Shown here piece by piece: positions 8,566 through 17,766 of a stretch of 64,000 bases of DNA; the stretch's first letter is position 1; each line of letters opens with the position of its first letter. Origin of the DNA: Flavobacteriaceae bacterium (GTDB lineage Bacteria > Bacteroidota > Bacteroidia > Flavobacteriales > Flavobacteriaceae); the NCBI GenBank assembly GCA_018402135.1, contig JAGYJF010000002.1, forward strand, positions 310,001-374,000, read 5' to 3'. The notes under the pieces are model-generated. The model was given only the letters and a program-made list of their open reading frames with translations. It searched no databases and was not told the origin of the DNA. A program made the position numbers and the translations under genes.

Positions 8566-8655
8566 TTAAGCTCTGAAACGTCTTTTGTTGTTCCAAGAAA
8601 AGCTTTTAGTATTTGGGTTGGTAGCACTGATTTGATCATTGTTTAAGGTTCTCAT
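8566..8655 (-). CDS. Putative 29-residue peptide with W-x-N-x-K/R-K/R-F motif (peptide 2)
   Basis: The ATG at 8655 opens a 29-codon frame starting MRTLNNDQISAT and ending SFSWNNKRRFRA, then TAA. It lies 35 bp upstream of peptide 1 in the same direction. Leaders of both end in ATC directly before the ATG, and this one is A-rich (AAATAAATAGAAATC). The shared start and the shared tryptophan/basic/phenylalanine tail suggest paralogues. It has no signal peptide, membrane segment or double-glycine leader. Basic C-terminus. Function unknown. Confidence 0.4.
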   Translation of the reverse strand: MRTLNNDQISATNPNTKSFSWNNKRRFRA

Positions 8656-8726
8656 GATTTCTATTTATTTAATGTTTATATAAGATAGACGTCTGTAATT
8701 AACTTTTGTTACAGTACTATGCATAA

Positions 8727-8755
8727 CAAAGTAATGATTTAACATATTTTAACAA
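8727..8755 (-). promoter_or_regulatory. Promoter candidate for the tandem peptide genes (TTG-N18-TTACTTTG)
   Basis: On the minus strand TTACTTTG (8727-8734) differs from TAnnTTTG by one base and is preceded by TTG (8753-8755) at 18-bp spacing, within the usual -33/-7 range for the Bacteroidota primary sigma factor. It lies about 72 bp upstream of the ATG at 8655. Confidence 0.4.
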
Positions 8756-8785
8756 TAATACTAGAAGTTTACAGTAATTTAACTC

Positions 8786-9349
8786 TTATTTATTTGGATT
8801 CAATTCTATTAAATTAAAAGGATACGCTTCTTGAATTGTCTTTAATTCATCAAAACTTAATGCGTTTATCGCTTTATCAAATCTAATTTCTGCATACTTT
8901 AAACGCAATTCATAATACGCTTGCGTAATTTCATCTTGAGCCTCTATAAAAGATTCATAATTTGAGTCTCGGCTGGTATATAATCCTATAAATGCTTTTT
9001 TTGGATGTTCGGACAAGTCCTTAAGCTGAATCCCTTTGCAATAACCACAGTTGTTACCGCCATTGTTATCTACAAAATCTACAATTAACTGTTTCAATTG
9101 CTGCAATTTCGTTTTTTTATCATTAACCATCAATTCGTTGTTGGCATTTAAAATTATAGATAGCGTATTTCTTTCTTCTATATAGGTGGAGCAGTCTATA
9201 TTTTCAGGACAAAGTTCTGGCATTTGTCTCATAAGCCCTTTATCGGTTGAAATAGTGGTGGTAACCAAAAAGAAAATTAATAATAGAAATGCAATATCGG
9301 CCATTGAACCTGCATTTACGGAGGAAACTGTTCTTCTAAAAGTTTTCAT
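8786..9349 (-). CDS. ExbD/TolR-family biopolymer transport protein (orphan)
   Basis: The 187-residue protein has the ExbD N-terminus: a short basic cytoplasmic tail, then the helix GSMADIAFLLLIFFLVTTTI with the proton-carrying Asp near residue 18, then a periplasmic domain. Members pair with ExbB/MotA-type proteins to energise TonB-dependent transport. No exbB or tonB is adjacent, so it must work with a partner encoded elsewhere. The periplasmic part carries several cysteines (PELCPENIDC near 46-52 and CGYCKG near 101), which could form disulfides; that is inference. Confidence 0.82.
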   Translation of the reverse strand: MKTFRRTVSSVNAGSMADIAFLLLIFFLVTTTISTDKGLMRQMPELCPENIDCSTYIEERNTLSIILNANNELMVNDKKTKLQQLKQLIVDFVDNNGGNNCGYCKGIQLKDLSEHPKKAFIGLYTSRDSNYESFIEAQDEITQAYYELRLKYAEIRFDKAINALSFDELKTIQEAYPFNLIELNPNK

Positions 9350-9606
9350 TTGATTGCGGTTTAATATAAATATTTTAAGTTTTAATTAACAAATCAAGAA
9401 CAATACCAAACTCCTAATAAGGAGGTGTTCAAACAACTAATTAATAAGTCAGTATTTTTGTAAAATCCTTTAAGCAATCGTTGGTAAATATGTCAAAACG
9501 ACCTATGTGACTGTTACTTTGACAGTTTTTAAAAGTTAATACTCTGATGGTATTTTTTTTGTTAAATTTTAAGTGAATTAAATGTTTAACTTAAAATTTG
9601 ATTAAC

Positions 9607-10086
9607 ATGAGCACTTTAGTAACAATGCCAAAAAATGGTAAAGACCTTTCAAAAAAACGAAACGTTGCAACATTACCAAGTTTATCATCTTGGGTTGACA
9701 ATTTTTTTGAAAACAATTTAGGTACAGAATTTATGTCAAACTTTAACACAGGAATCACGTTACCTGCGGTTAACATTAAAGAAACCAACGATCAGTTTGT
9801 CTTAGAATTGGCCATTCCTGGAATGAAAAAATCTGATTTTTCAATTGAAGTAGACAACAAGATTTTATCAATTTCATCTGAGGTGAAAACAGAAAATCAA
9901 ATGGAAGAAAGTACTTATACCAGAAGAGAATTTGGTTATTCTTCCTTCAAAAGAACTTTTACCTTACCAGATACCGTTGAGTCCGATAGGGTAAACGCCC
10001 ATTATAGAGATGGAATTTTACTGGTTATGCTTCCAAAACGAGAAGAAGCCAAACAAAAGCCGCCAAAGCGCATAGAAATTAAATAA
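9607..10086 (+). CDS. Small heat-shock protein, Hsp20/alpha-crystallin family
   Basis: The 159-residue chaperone starts at the ATG at 9607; an upstream TTG at 9598 would add only three residues. The alpha-crystallin domain spans about residues 50-145: PAVNIKETNDQFVLELAIPGM, then SIEVDNKILSISSE, RREFGYSSFKRTFTLP and the A-x-x-x-n-G-I/V-L signature as AHYRDGILLVMLPK. It holds denaturing proteins in the cytoplasm. It is a single-gene unit with its own terminator. The 257 bp upstream show no CIRCE-type inverted repeat that I can recognise. Confidence 0.93.
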   Translation: MSTLVTMPKNGKDLSKKRNVATLPSLSSWVDNFFENNLGTEFMSNFNTGITLPAVNIKETNDQFVLELAIPGMKKSDFSIEVDNKILSISSEVKTENQMEESTYTRREFGYSSFKRTFTLPDTVESDRVNAHYRDGILLVMLPKREEAKQKPPKRIEIK

Positions 10087-10105
10087 AACTTATTAGAATT
10101 TTAAC

Positions 10106-10142
10106 AAAAAGAGAAATCAAAAGCTATGGTTTCTCTTTTTTT
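10106..10142 (+). terminator. Intrinsic terminator after the hsp20 gene
   Basis: AAAAAGAGAAA (10106-10116) pairs with TTTCTCTTTTT (10130-10140), and the T-run continues to 10142. It lies 20 bp after the hsp20 stop codon. Confidence 0.75.
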
Positions 10143-10222
10143 ATGAATTCTTTTTAACAATAGCCTAATAAAACCCTTATTTAAGCTTAATTTTGTGGGA
10201 ATTTTTTCAGTAATAAGTTTTT

Positions 10223-11737
10223 ATGCCTATATCAACAACGTCACAAACTTCAGATGCAACCAAAAAACGATTGTACGACTACCAGTCGGCCGATTTGTAC
10301 CGCATTTTTGACGTTTTAGAAAATGCTCCTAACAATTTTAATCTGCTCTATCAATTACCTACAGGAGGCGGAAAAACAGTAGTCTTCTCTGAAATTGTGC
10401 GACGTTACATCAAATATTACGATAAAAAAGTTGTTATTTTAACACACCGTGTTGAACTCTGTAAGCAAACCTCCAAAGTGCTTTCTGGATTCAAGGTTAA
10501 AAACAAAATAATAAACAGCGAGGTTAAAACGCTACCAGATCAAGACGAATTTAAATGTTTTGTGGCCATGGTTGAAACCTTGAATAACCGATTAAACGAC
10601 GATCAATTCACGTTAGAAAATATTGGAATGGTCATCATAGATGAAGCCCACTATAATTCGTTTAGAAAGTTATTTAAATTTTTTCAGCATTGCTTCATTT
10701 TGGGAGTTACCGCAACACCTTTAAGCTCAAATATTAAACTTCCTATGAAAGACAACTACGATAAACTTATTGTAGGTGATGACATTGGAACTTTAATCAA
10801 AAATGGTTATTTAGCAAAAGCCGAAACCTATTCGTACGATGTGTCACTCAACACCTTAAAAGTTGGTATTAATGGTGATTACACTGTAAAATCTTCGGAA
10901 GCTTTGTATTCTAATAGTTTAATGCTAAACAAATTAATCTATGCCTACGAAGAAGTTTCCAAAGGAAAAAAAACACTTATTTTTAATAACGGCATCAACA
11001 CGTCTAAAGATGTCTACCATGCCTTTTTTCGTGCTGGCTATAATATTCGTCATTTAGACAACACCTGCAGCAAACAAGAACGTAAAGAAATTTTAAAATG
11101 GTTTAAAAATACTAAGGATGGTATTTTAACCTCCGTAAGTATTTTAACCACAGGCTTTGATGAACCCACCGTTGAAACCATCATTTTAAACCGCGCTACT
11201 AGATCACTAACCTTATATTTTCAAATGATAGGTAGAGGGTCAAGAATTTTAGACGACAAGTCACGTTTTCAGGTTGTAGACCTTGGTAATAATTTGGCGC
11301 GCTTCGGCTCCTGGGATCAAAAGGTGGATTGGCAACATATTTTTAAATACCCTGATTTATACCTCGATAATATTAGAGATGACGAAACCATCGAAAGAGA
11401 ATTTGTTTATGTCATGCCTGATACACTAAGAGCTCAATTTAATAAGTCTGAATGCATTGATTTTGATATGAAGGCCATATACAAAGATGTGGTAGCCGAA
11501 GGTAAAAAATCGTTTGTTGCTATTGAAAAATCTATTGCACAACACGCCGAAATTTGTATAGAAAATAGTGAAGATGTTTTTGAAGCTAGAGCCTTGGCTA
11601 AATTGTTGATGGATGAAATTGACTATCGCATCAAGCAATATTGTTATTGCATGATGAATAGCACTCAAAATTACAAAGATTGGTTATTTGAGGAGTACAA
11701 CCGACGCTTGCGCTTGAGTTTTAACGGTAAGTTTTAA
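10223..11737 (+). CDS. DEAD/DEAH-box superfamily II helicase
   Basis: The 504-residue protein shows the SF2 motifs in order: Q-like LYDYQSADLYRI near residue 17, Walker A LPTGGGKTVV near 46, Ia ILTHRVELCKQ, Walker B VIIDEAHYN near 138 (DEAH), III GVTATPL, then helicase-C motifs LIFNNGINTS, SILTTGFDEPTVETIILNRAT and VI QMIGRGSR near 350. It resembles RadD/SSL2-type helicases acting on DNA. The C-terminal ~110 residues have no motif that I recognise. It stands alone on the plus strand. Confidence 0.88.
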   Translation: MPISTTSQTSDATKKRLYDYQSADLYRIFDVLENAPNNFNLLYQLPTGGGKTVVFSEIVRRYIKYYDKKVVILTHRVELCKQTSKVLSGFKVKNKIINSEVKTLPDQDEFKCFVAMVETLNNRLNDDQFTLENIGMVIIDEAHYNSFRKLFKFFQHCFILGVTATPLSSNIKLPMKDNYDKLIVGDDIGTLIKNGYLAKAETYSYDVSLNTLKVGINGDYTVKSSEALYSNSLMLNKLIYAYEEVSKGKKTLIFNNGINTSKDVYHAFFRAGYNIRHLDNTCSKQERKEILKWFKNTKDGILTSVSILTTGFDEPTVETIILNRATRSLTLYFQMIGRGSRILDDKSRFQVVDLGNNLARFGSWDQKVDWQHIFKYPDLYLDNIRDDETIEREFVYVMPDTLRAQFNKSECIDFDMKAIYKDVVAEGKKSFVAIEKSIAQHAEICIENSEDVFEARALAKLLMDEIDYRIKQYCYCMMNSTQNYKDWLFEEYNRRLRLSFNGKF

Positions 11738-11821
11738 CGTTTTATATTACATTAATTACATATATTTTCGTTTACTTTAGTTTTAGGTATGATTTTTGAA
11801 TATTTGAAGCATAAAACTGCA

Positions 11822-12562
11822 ATGGCGAATTTTAAATACTTGTTATTCATAATCTTCTTAAGTTATCAAATTAATGCGATGGCTCAGGTTGATAGTAGAA
11901 ATAAGTCAATAAAAATTCCGGCTATAAAAACTGAAGAAAAGAAAGATACCATTAAATTAGATTTAAAAGCCGAATCTAAAGTAAAGCAAGGTGAAAAAAT
12001 TACTCCTCAAAATAAAATTAGTGGCATCAATAATCCTGATAAAAGTTTCGATTTAAACACACCCAAAAAGCCGTTTTCAATGCTTGATGATAATACCCTT
12101 CGCAACCCTGGCGAACTATTTGAAGAGCGTTGGAGAAAAAAAGCAGAAGATGAAGGTATTAAGCCCAAATCAATGGATGATCAGTTTATGGGTGAGTTTA
12201 GGATATATTCAAAAAATGTAAATCTATTGGTGAGAGACCATAAGTTTCCTGATGGAGACATTGTACGTATATTTCTAAATGAAGAAGTTATTGCCGCAAA
12301 TGTACTTCTTACGGGAGGCTATAAAACTATAAGTGTGAACTTAGCTGACGGACTTAACAAAATAGATTTTCAGGCTTTGAATCAGGGTGAATCTGGCCCC
12401 AATACAGCCGAATTAATTATATACGACGATAAGGGTAATTTGGTGTCTTCAAAAGAATGGAATTTACTAACAGGTGTTAAAGCCACCATTGTTTTTATTA
12501 ACGAAAAACCTTTAGGTTATAAAGAAGAACCTAAAAAAAACGAAGAAACCAAAGAAAATTAA
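11822..12562 (+). CDS. Secreted hypothetical protein
   Basis: The start at 11822 gives a signal peptide (MANFKYLLFIIFLSYQINAMA, cleavage after AMA-Q); an earlier ATG at 11789 would put 11 extra residues ahead of it. The ~246-residue protein has a low-complexity Lys/Glu-rich segment (about 25-75), then a predicted beta-rich domain (RIYSKNVNLLVRDHKFPDGDIVRIFLN, with later GLNKIDFQALNQGESGPNTAELIIYDD). The latter part looks like a small beta-sandwich. It ends 3 bp from the stop of the convergent TolC gene. I do not recognise the family. Confidence 0.75.
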   Translation: MANFKYLLFIIFLSYQINAMAQVDSRNKSIKIPAIKTEEKKDTIKLDLKAESKVKQGEKITPQNKISGINNPDKSFDLNTPKKPFSMLDDNTLRNPGELFEERWRKKAEDEGIKPKSMDDQFMGEFRIYSKNVNLLVRDHKFPDGDIVRIFLNEEVIAANVLLTGGYKTISVNLADGLNKIDFQALNQGESGPNTAELIIYDDKGNLVSSKEWNLLTGVKATIVFINEKPLGYKEEPKKNEETKEN

Positions 12563-12565
12563 ACC

Positions 12566-13972
12566 TTACAAATTTGTTGGATTGGTAGATAAACTATTAA
12601 ACAGTTTTGCCTTTGCTTCGTAAAATTTGTTTTGAACTTCTATGGCCTTCAATTCAGCATTAATCAGATTAACTTCCCTAGTGTTTAACAAAAATATCGA
12701 GCTTTCTCCAAAGCTAAATTTTCTTTCCTCGGCTTGTAGCATCACACGATTATCGTTCACAATACCCTCGATTAATTCGTTTTGTTTTTCAAAAGATTCC
12801 AAGGCATTAAATAGGGTAATTACTTTGTTCTGAATTTCAATTTCGGTATTCAATAATTCAAATTTAGCATCTTGAACTTTAAACTTTGCCAATTTTAAAT
12901 CGCCGCGTTCTTTTCGCAAGAATAATGGTAATTGAAAGCTAATACCGCCTTTGTAGTTATAGGTATTTATACTACTAGCAATATCCGGTGTTTCCGTTAA
13001 AAAGTTATAGTTGGCATCTAATCGCGGTAACAATCGATTAGCCATTAAACGTCTTTCCACATCTAAACCTTCAATTTTAAAGTTTAATGACTGTAGCTTT
13101 GGGTGGTTGTTAATATTAAATTGATCTAACGTTAGGCCCATTATTTCAAAACTGCTGTCAATATCTAGTGCTAAATTGATATCAGGAATTACATTATCCT
13201 GCAATTCAACTGGAATATCATCATTGAGCCACAGAAAATTAGACAATCGAAGTTTGCGCTCTATAAGGGCTAAGTTAGCTTGTTCTAAACTCAATTTTCT
13301 GTTTTGCACGGCAATTTTAGCTTCGACTGTATCGATAGCCGCGATTTCGCCTTCAATAGCATTTCGCTTTATACCGTTAAATCTTATTTCAGCATTGATT
13401 AAAAAATCTTTGTAGATAGTAACTTCTTGAAACGCTTGCAACCAATTAAAATAAGCTACTGAGGCGTTATAAAGAATCTGGTTAACTAAAATATCTCTAT
13501 CAGCTTTGGTTTGTTCTCTAAAAAATTTAGCCTTTTTAAGGTCTGCCATTCTATCATTCATTAACAATCCTTGTAATAATGATGCAGAAATACCGGCGCT
13601 GTACAAACCATCGTCGGGCATATTCATTCTTGGGTTTAAAAACTCGCCTCGATTGTCTTCAAAGTTGGCATTAAGTTCAATACCATACCAAGTTGGAATT
13701 TTAAAGGTTGAATAAAGTTCATTATAATATTCTATGTCTTTAAATTCCTTTCTATTATAATCAACTTCAACTTTTGGATCAAAACCACCTCGAGCTTTCA
13801 TAAGCGTAGCTTGACCTATGCCAATTGTTAATTCGGCTTGTTTAGCTATAGGGTGAAACTTCTTCACATAACCCAGATATTCTTTAAAATTAAATACCAG
13901 CGTATCTTGAATCTGTTGTCCATAAGATTGCAGAGATATTAGAAATACCATTATGTAAATGACTTTCTTCAT
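12566..13972 (-). CDS. TolC-family outer-membrane efflux protein
   Basis: The 468-residue protein has a signal peptide (MKKVIYIMVFLISLQSYGQQ) and two OEP repeats rich in long coiled-coil helices and amphipathic strands (for example NQILYNASVAYFNWLQAFQEV in the first half and LEIQNKVITLFNALESFEKQ-like helices in the second). It forms the trimeric outer-membrane channel of an export complex. It is the last gene of a TetR-ABC-HlyD-TolC operon, one base after the HlyD stop. Confidence 0.88.
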   Translation of the reverse strand: MKKVIYIMVFLISLQSYGQQIQDTLVFNFKEYLGYVKKFHPIAKQAELTIGIGQATLMKARGGFDPKVEVDYNRKEFKDIEYYNELYSTFKIPTWYGIELNANFEDNRGEFLNPRMNMPDDGLYSAGISASLLQGLLMNDRMADLKKAKFFREQTKADRDILVNQILYNASVAYFNWLQAFQEVTIYKDFLINAEIRFNGIKRNAIEGEIAAIDTVEAKIAVQNRKLSLEQANLALIERKLRLSNFLWLNDDIPVELQDNVIPDINLALDIDSSFEIMGLTLDQFNINNHPKLQSLNFKIEGLDVERRLMANRLLPRLDANYNFLTETPDIASSINTYNYKGGISFQLPLFLRKERGDLKLAKFKVQDAKFELLNTEIEIQNKVITLFNALESFEKQNELIEGIVNDNRVMLQAEERKFSFGESSIFLLNTREVNLINAELKAIEVQNKFYEAKAKLFNSLSTNPTNL

Positions 13973-13973
13973 G

Positions 13974-15326
13974 TTATTTCATGTCGGATTTGGTAGCTTG
14001 GTTTTGAGGTTGATAATAATTTGGAGGGAAGCCATTAAGCTTTCGCCACAATTCAAACCAAATTGGAACATCCTCGAGTAATGCCATGGTATAGGCTCCA
14101 GAACCGACACGCACATCCTTTGGCCATTCTTCTGCTTCTGGATCTGGAGCGATTAAAATACGGTATTTACCATTGTCGCTTATGAAATTTTCAATAGCTA
14201 CTACTTTACCGCCATACGTACCGTAGGATACATTTGGCCAACCGCTAAATACAATAGCTGGCCAACCGTCAAACTGAATTCGAACTTTGGCATCTATATA
14301 AATTAAAGGTAAGTCTATGGGTTCGACAAAGGTTTCTACTGCTAAATCATAACCGTCTGGCATAATGCCAACTAATCTTTCACCTTCTTTAAATGTTTCA
14401 CCGATTCCACCTCTAATGGCCGTATTAATTATACCGCTTTGCGGTGCTCTTATGTAATACATATCGTTCCGCATTTGGTAATTAGTTTTTTCATTTTCAA
14501 GCTTTGTTACTTGCGCACTAGTATCAAATTGACTCGACTGCGCAGTAAACATTTCACTTTGAGCTTTAGATGTCTTGTCGGCATACTCTGCGGATATACG
14601 ATTAATTTCTATTTCAGAATTAATAACTTCATTAATCGAAGTGAGAAGTTTATTTTCTTGAGATATTAACTTTGCCTGTGTTTCTTGTAGTTTAAGTCGT
14701 TTTTCTTCAACATCGGTTATGGCCTTTAGTCCTTCTTTCTCTAAGGTTACAACACGCTCGTATTGACGTTCGGCAATCTTAATATTGGTTTTAGCGGCTT
14801 CTAAGTCTATACTATCACTTTCTACTTTTAATTTAGACTGAAGTAATTTGTTCCTTGCCTGATTTAGCTTTAATCCTCGTTCTGTATTTAAGGCATTTAT
14901 TTGTGTTGTGAGTGCTTTTACTTTTTCCTCGTATGCCTTAACCGACATACCTTTAGCACTAATTTGCTGCTCAGTTCGACTCACGAGTTGTGGATCGAAA
15001 TAATCATTTTTAATTTCAGAGATATGAAGAATGGTATCGCCTTTATTAACGTATTCACCTTCCTTGACATACCAATTTTCTATTCGCCCAGGAATAGGTG
15101 ATTGAATTGTTTGGGGTCTTTGATCTGGTGTTAGAGTAGTTAAACTACCTTTTCCACTTACTATTTGAGTCCATGGTAAAAATAATATAATTACAAGAAT
15201 TATTGCAAACGCTGTTAAAAACTTATTAAATTGTTTGTAGTACGCTCTATGAAAAACACGTTGACTGCTGGTGTATTGAGACAAATCAACTGTTGAATTA
15301 ATTGGGTTTCGTGATATATTAAGCAT
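13974..15326 (-). CDS. HlyD-family membrane-fusion (periplasmic adaptor) protein
   Basis: The 450-residue protein has one membrane helix (FLTAFAIILVIILFLPW, about residues 36-53), then the biotinyl-lipoyl half IQSPIPGRIENWYVKEGEYVNKGD, a long coiled coil (about 115-270), the second lipoyl half IRAPQSGIINTAIRGGIGETFKEGE and a beta-barrel. It bridges the inner-membrane ABC exporter to the TolC channel. Its start overlaps the ABC gene by 8 bp, so translation is probably coupled. Confidence 0.9.
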   Translation of the reverse strand: MLNISRNPINSTVDLSQYTSSQRVFHRAYYKQFNKFLTAFAIILVIILFLPWTQIVSGKGSLTTLTPDQRPQTIQSPIPGRIENWYVKEGEYVNKGDTILHISEIKNDYFDPQLVSRTEQQISAKGMSVKAYEEKVKALTTQINALNTERGLKLNQARNKLLQSKLKVESDSIDLEAAKTNIKIAERQYERVVTLEKEGLKAITDVEEKRLKLQETQAKLISQENKLLTSINEVINSEIEINRISAEYADKTSKAQSEMFTAQSSQFDTSAQVTKLENEKTNYQMRNDMYYIRAPQSGIINTAIRGGIGETFKEGERLVGIMPDGYDLAVETFVEPIDLPLIYIDAKVRIQFDGWPAIVFSGWPNVSYGTYGGKVVAIENFISDNGKYRILIAPDPEAEEWPKDVRVGSGAYTMALLEDVPIWFELWRKLNGFPPNYYQPQNQATKSDMK

Positions 15327-16995
15327 AACGACTATCCTTTAAAATTTTACCATTTTCTAATTCAATAATTCTATCACATTTTTGTTTCCAATGTTTTTGT
15401 TCTCCTACAACAATAAGAGTCCAAGTATTGCTTTTATCCAATATAAATTCAATTATTTTATTAGCTTCCTCCGTATCAAACTGCTCGAGCGCATCTTCTA
15501 AAATTAGTAAGGACGGTCTTTTTACAAAAGCACGCGCTAAGAGCAACTTTTTAGCAACCGTATCAGAAATTTGTTTGCCTTCTGGATAAATTATAGTTTT
15601 AATGCCCTTTGGTTGGTGTTTTACAAATTCTCGCAAACCGGTTTTTTCAATTGCCCAGTTTACCGTTTCTTCAGAAATATCGCTATCACCAAAGGTAATA
15701 TTATCCAGAATAGTTCCTTCAAAAGGTGTTTCACTTGATATTGAATGTCCAATTTGCGAACGATAATGATTGAGATAAATACCTTTTAAGGATACATCAT
15801 TTATATAAATATCCCCTTTTGAAGGTTCTAATACTCCAGCTATAATGCGGAGCAAGGTCGATTTTCCTGCACCGTTGGCGCCTTGAATTAACAGGCTCGA
15901 ATTTGGTTCTACATCAAAGCTAATATCACTTAGAATAGGATAATCCCTTTTTGGCGTGGTGTAACATACATTTTCTAGATTAATTTTAAAACATTCACTG
16001 TTTTTGAAAGGTTTTTCACCTGACTGACTTTCAAGATCTTTGTCGACAACTTGACCAATTTTTTCAAGAGATGTTAAAACATCGTACATGGTTTCTAAAC
16101 TTACAATAAGTTTTTCAACCGAACCAATAACCAATAAAATAATGATTTCGGCAGCCACAAATTGACCGATGTTCATTTGTTGATTTAGTACTAATAAACC
16201 GCCAATAAGCAGTAATCCGGCAGTTACTAAAACCTTAAAACCAATCATCTGGATATACTGAATTACTAAAACACGGAAATGATTTTCTCGAGCTTCTAAA
16301 TAATCCTTAACAAGAACATCATTTTTTTGTAATGCTAAAGAGGTTTTTCCAGAGAGTTTAAAACTAATAATTGAGCGTGCAATTTCTTGAATCCAATGGG
16401 CAACTTTATATTTATATTTAGATTCTAATAAGCTGGTTTCTAATCCTTTATTTATAGTGAATTTAAATACAGAATAAATTAATATAATTAAAAACAAGCC
16501 ATATATTATAAAAAATGGGTGGTAAAAAGAAAGCAGTAGTAAACCAAATATAATTTGTAATAAGGATGCAGGGATATCTAACAGTAATTTTGATACGCCT
16601 TTTTGAACCATAATCGTGTCAAAAAATCTATTGGCTAGCTCGGGAGGATAAAAATTTTGTAATTCACTCATTTTAATTTTAGGAAAACGATAAGCGAACT
16701 CAATTGACGATTTAGTAAATATTTTTTGCTGAAGATTTTCTACAATACGTAATTGCATTAGTTGCAATGCACCGGTAAAAGCAACACTTAAAGTAACTAA
16801 AACGACCAAAACAATCCACGAGGTACTAACTTGTGCGCCTTGAATTAAATTTATAATAGCCTGAATACCCAAAGGTAAAATTAAGCTAAGGCCACCAGCA
16901 AATACCGCATAATATAAAATTTGAAGAACATCTTTCCGTTCTAATCTAAGCAGGTTGATTAGACGTTGCCAAGATGTTAAAAGTTTCTTTGTCAT
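15319..16995 (-). CDS. ABC exporter, fused permease and ATPase, with degenerate signature motif
   Basis: The 558-residue half-transporter has six membrane helices (about residues 20-300) and an ATPase domain. Walker A is QGANGAGKSTL with Lys378; Walker B is PSLLILEDALEQFD. The ABC signature normally read as LSGGQ is replaced by ISDTV ahead of AKKLLLARAF, and the switch His is not evident (VVGEQKHWK). No C39 peptidase domain is present. With HlyD and TolC it would form a type-I-like exporter for an unknown substrate. A weakened signature suggests slow or asymmetric ATP use. It overlaps the TetR gene by 4 bp. Confidence 0.88.
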   Translation of the reverse strand: MTKKLLTSWQRLINLLRLERKDVLQILYYAVFAGGLSLILPLGIQAIINLIQGAQVSTSWIVLVVLVTLSVAFTGALQLMQLRIVENLQQKIFTKSSIEFAYRFPKIKMSELQNFYPPELANRFFDTIMVQKGVSKLLLDIPASLLQIIFGLLLLSFYHPFFIIYGLFLIILIYSVFKFTINKGLETSLLESKYKYKVAHWIQEIARSIISFKLSGKTSLALQKNDVLVKDYLEARENHFRVLVIQYIQMIGFKVLVTAGLLLIGGLLVLNQQMNIGQFVAAEIIILLVIGSVEKLIVSLETMYDVLTSLEKIGQVVDKDLESQSGEKPFKNSECFKINLENVCYTTPKRDYPILSDISFDVEPNSSLLIQGANGAGKSTLLRIIAGVLEPSKGDIYINDVSLKGIYLNHYRSQIGHSISSETPFEGTILDNITFGDSDISEETVNWAIEKTGLREFVKHQPKGIKTIIYPEGKQISDTVAKKLLLARAFVKRPSLLILEDALEQFDTEEANKIIEFILDKSNTWTLIVVGEQKHWKQKCDRIIELENGKILKDSRYA

Positions 16996-17672
16996 TTAAT
17001 AGGGTTTAAATTGTTTACTACTAAATCCGTTACAAATTGGAGCGGACTTACTTGATCATTGCAATTGGTTATACTCAAAAAATGCTGCTTTAAAAACTGT
17101 TGGTGCAAAACCGACTCAACAGCTGTACTCGCTAAACTTTGCGGAAACTCATAGGATGGATCAACTTCCAAAATCATCTCACTGATTCGTTTAACTAGGC
17201 GCTTATAAATCATAAAGTAGCCATCTTTATTTTCGGCATCCACTTCTTTGGTTAGATACGATTTAGAAGATTCGCTTATTATTATTTTATGGAGTAAAAC
17301 CTCATTAATATGCGAAAATCCAAAATCAAGTACATTTTCTTGTGCAACGACTTCAAGACCTTTCTTCAATTTTTCTAATGGATTAGCGATACCGTTTGTG
17401 GTGAAAACTAACAAATATTCAATCCATGCCCAATACCAAGATGTTAAATAAATAAGAAGTTTGTGTTTATTGTCGAAATATCTATAAATTGAACTCTCGT
17501 TTGAACCAATATGGTCTCCTAATTTCTTGAACGTAAAAGAATCAAAACCTAGCTCATCAATTAATATTATGCTGTTTTCAATAATTTTTTTGCCTAATTC
17601 TGATGATTCTGGATCTTTATTAAAAACCTGATCATTTACATTTATTTTGATGTTCGATAGTAACTGTTTCAT
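16992..17672 (-). CDS. TetR/AcrR-family transcriptional regulator
   Basis: The 226-residue protein has a TetR N-terminal helix-turn-helix at about residues 28-75 (IIENSIILIDELGFDSFTFKKLGDHI, then SIYRYFDNKHKLLIYL). The C-terminal ligand domain is diverged. It heads the operon with the ABC exporter, HlyD and TolC genes and overlaps the ABC gene by ATGA. A palindrome immediately upstream is a candidate operator, which fits autorepression of the whole operon. The inducer is unknown. Confidence 0.88.
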   Translation of the reverse strand: MKQLLSNIKINVNDQVFNKDPESSELGKKIIENSIILIDELGFDSFTFKKLGDHIGSNESSIYRYFDNKHKLLIYLTSWYWAWIEYLLVFTTNGIANPLEKLKKGLEVVAQENVLDFGFSHINEVLLHKIIISESSKSYLTKEVDAENKDGYFMIYKRLVKRISEMILEVDPSYEFPQSLASTAVESVLHQQFLKQHFLSITNCNDQVSPLQFVTDLVVNNLNPIK

Positions 17673-17692
17673 ATATTAATACATATAGTTGC

Positions 17693-17712
17693 CAAAGTAA
17701 TAGTATTACTAT
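17693..17712 (-). promoter_or_regulatory. Promoter and candidate TetR operator palindrome
   Basis: ATAGTA (17700-17705) and TACTAT (17707-17712) form a 13-bp near-perfect palindrome with one central base. It abuts a TTACTTTG -7-like element (17693-17700, minus strand) about 20 bp upstream of the TetR start. That position suits repression by the encoded regulator. No good -33 is visible. Confidence 0.45.
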
Positions 17713-17766
17713 CAATAATGAAAATTTTTAACAAGATTTTATTAAGAAATATTTCGATTCCTGAAT

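Noticed and set aside
9350-9606. CIRCE-like heat-shock operator upstream of hsp20
   Set aside because: Only short imperfect hairpins such as CTCCT-AATA-AGGAG are present; none matches a known heat-shock operator.
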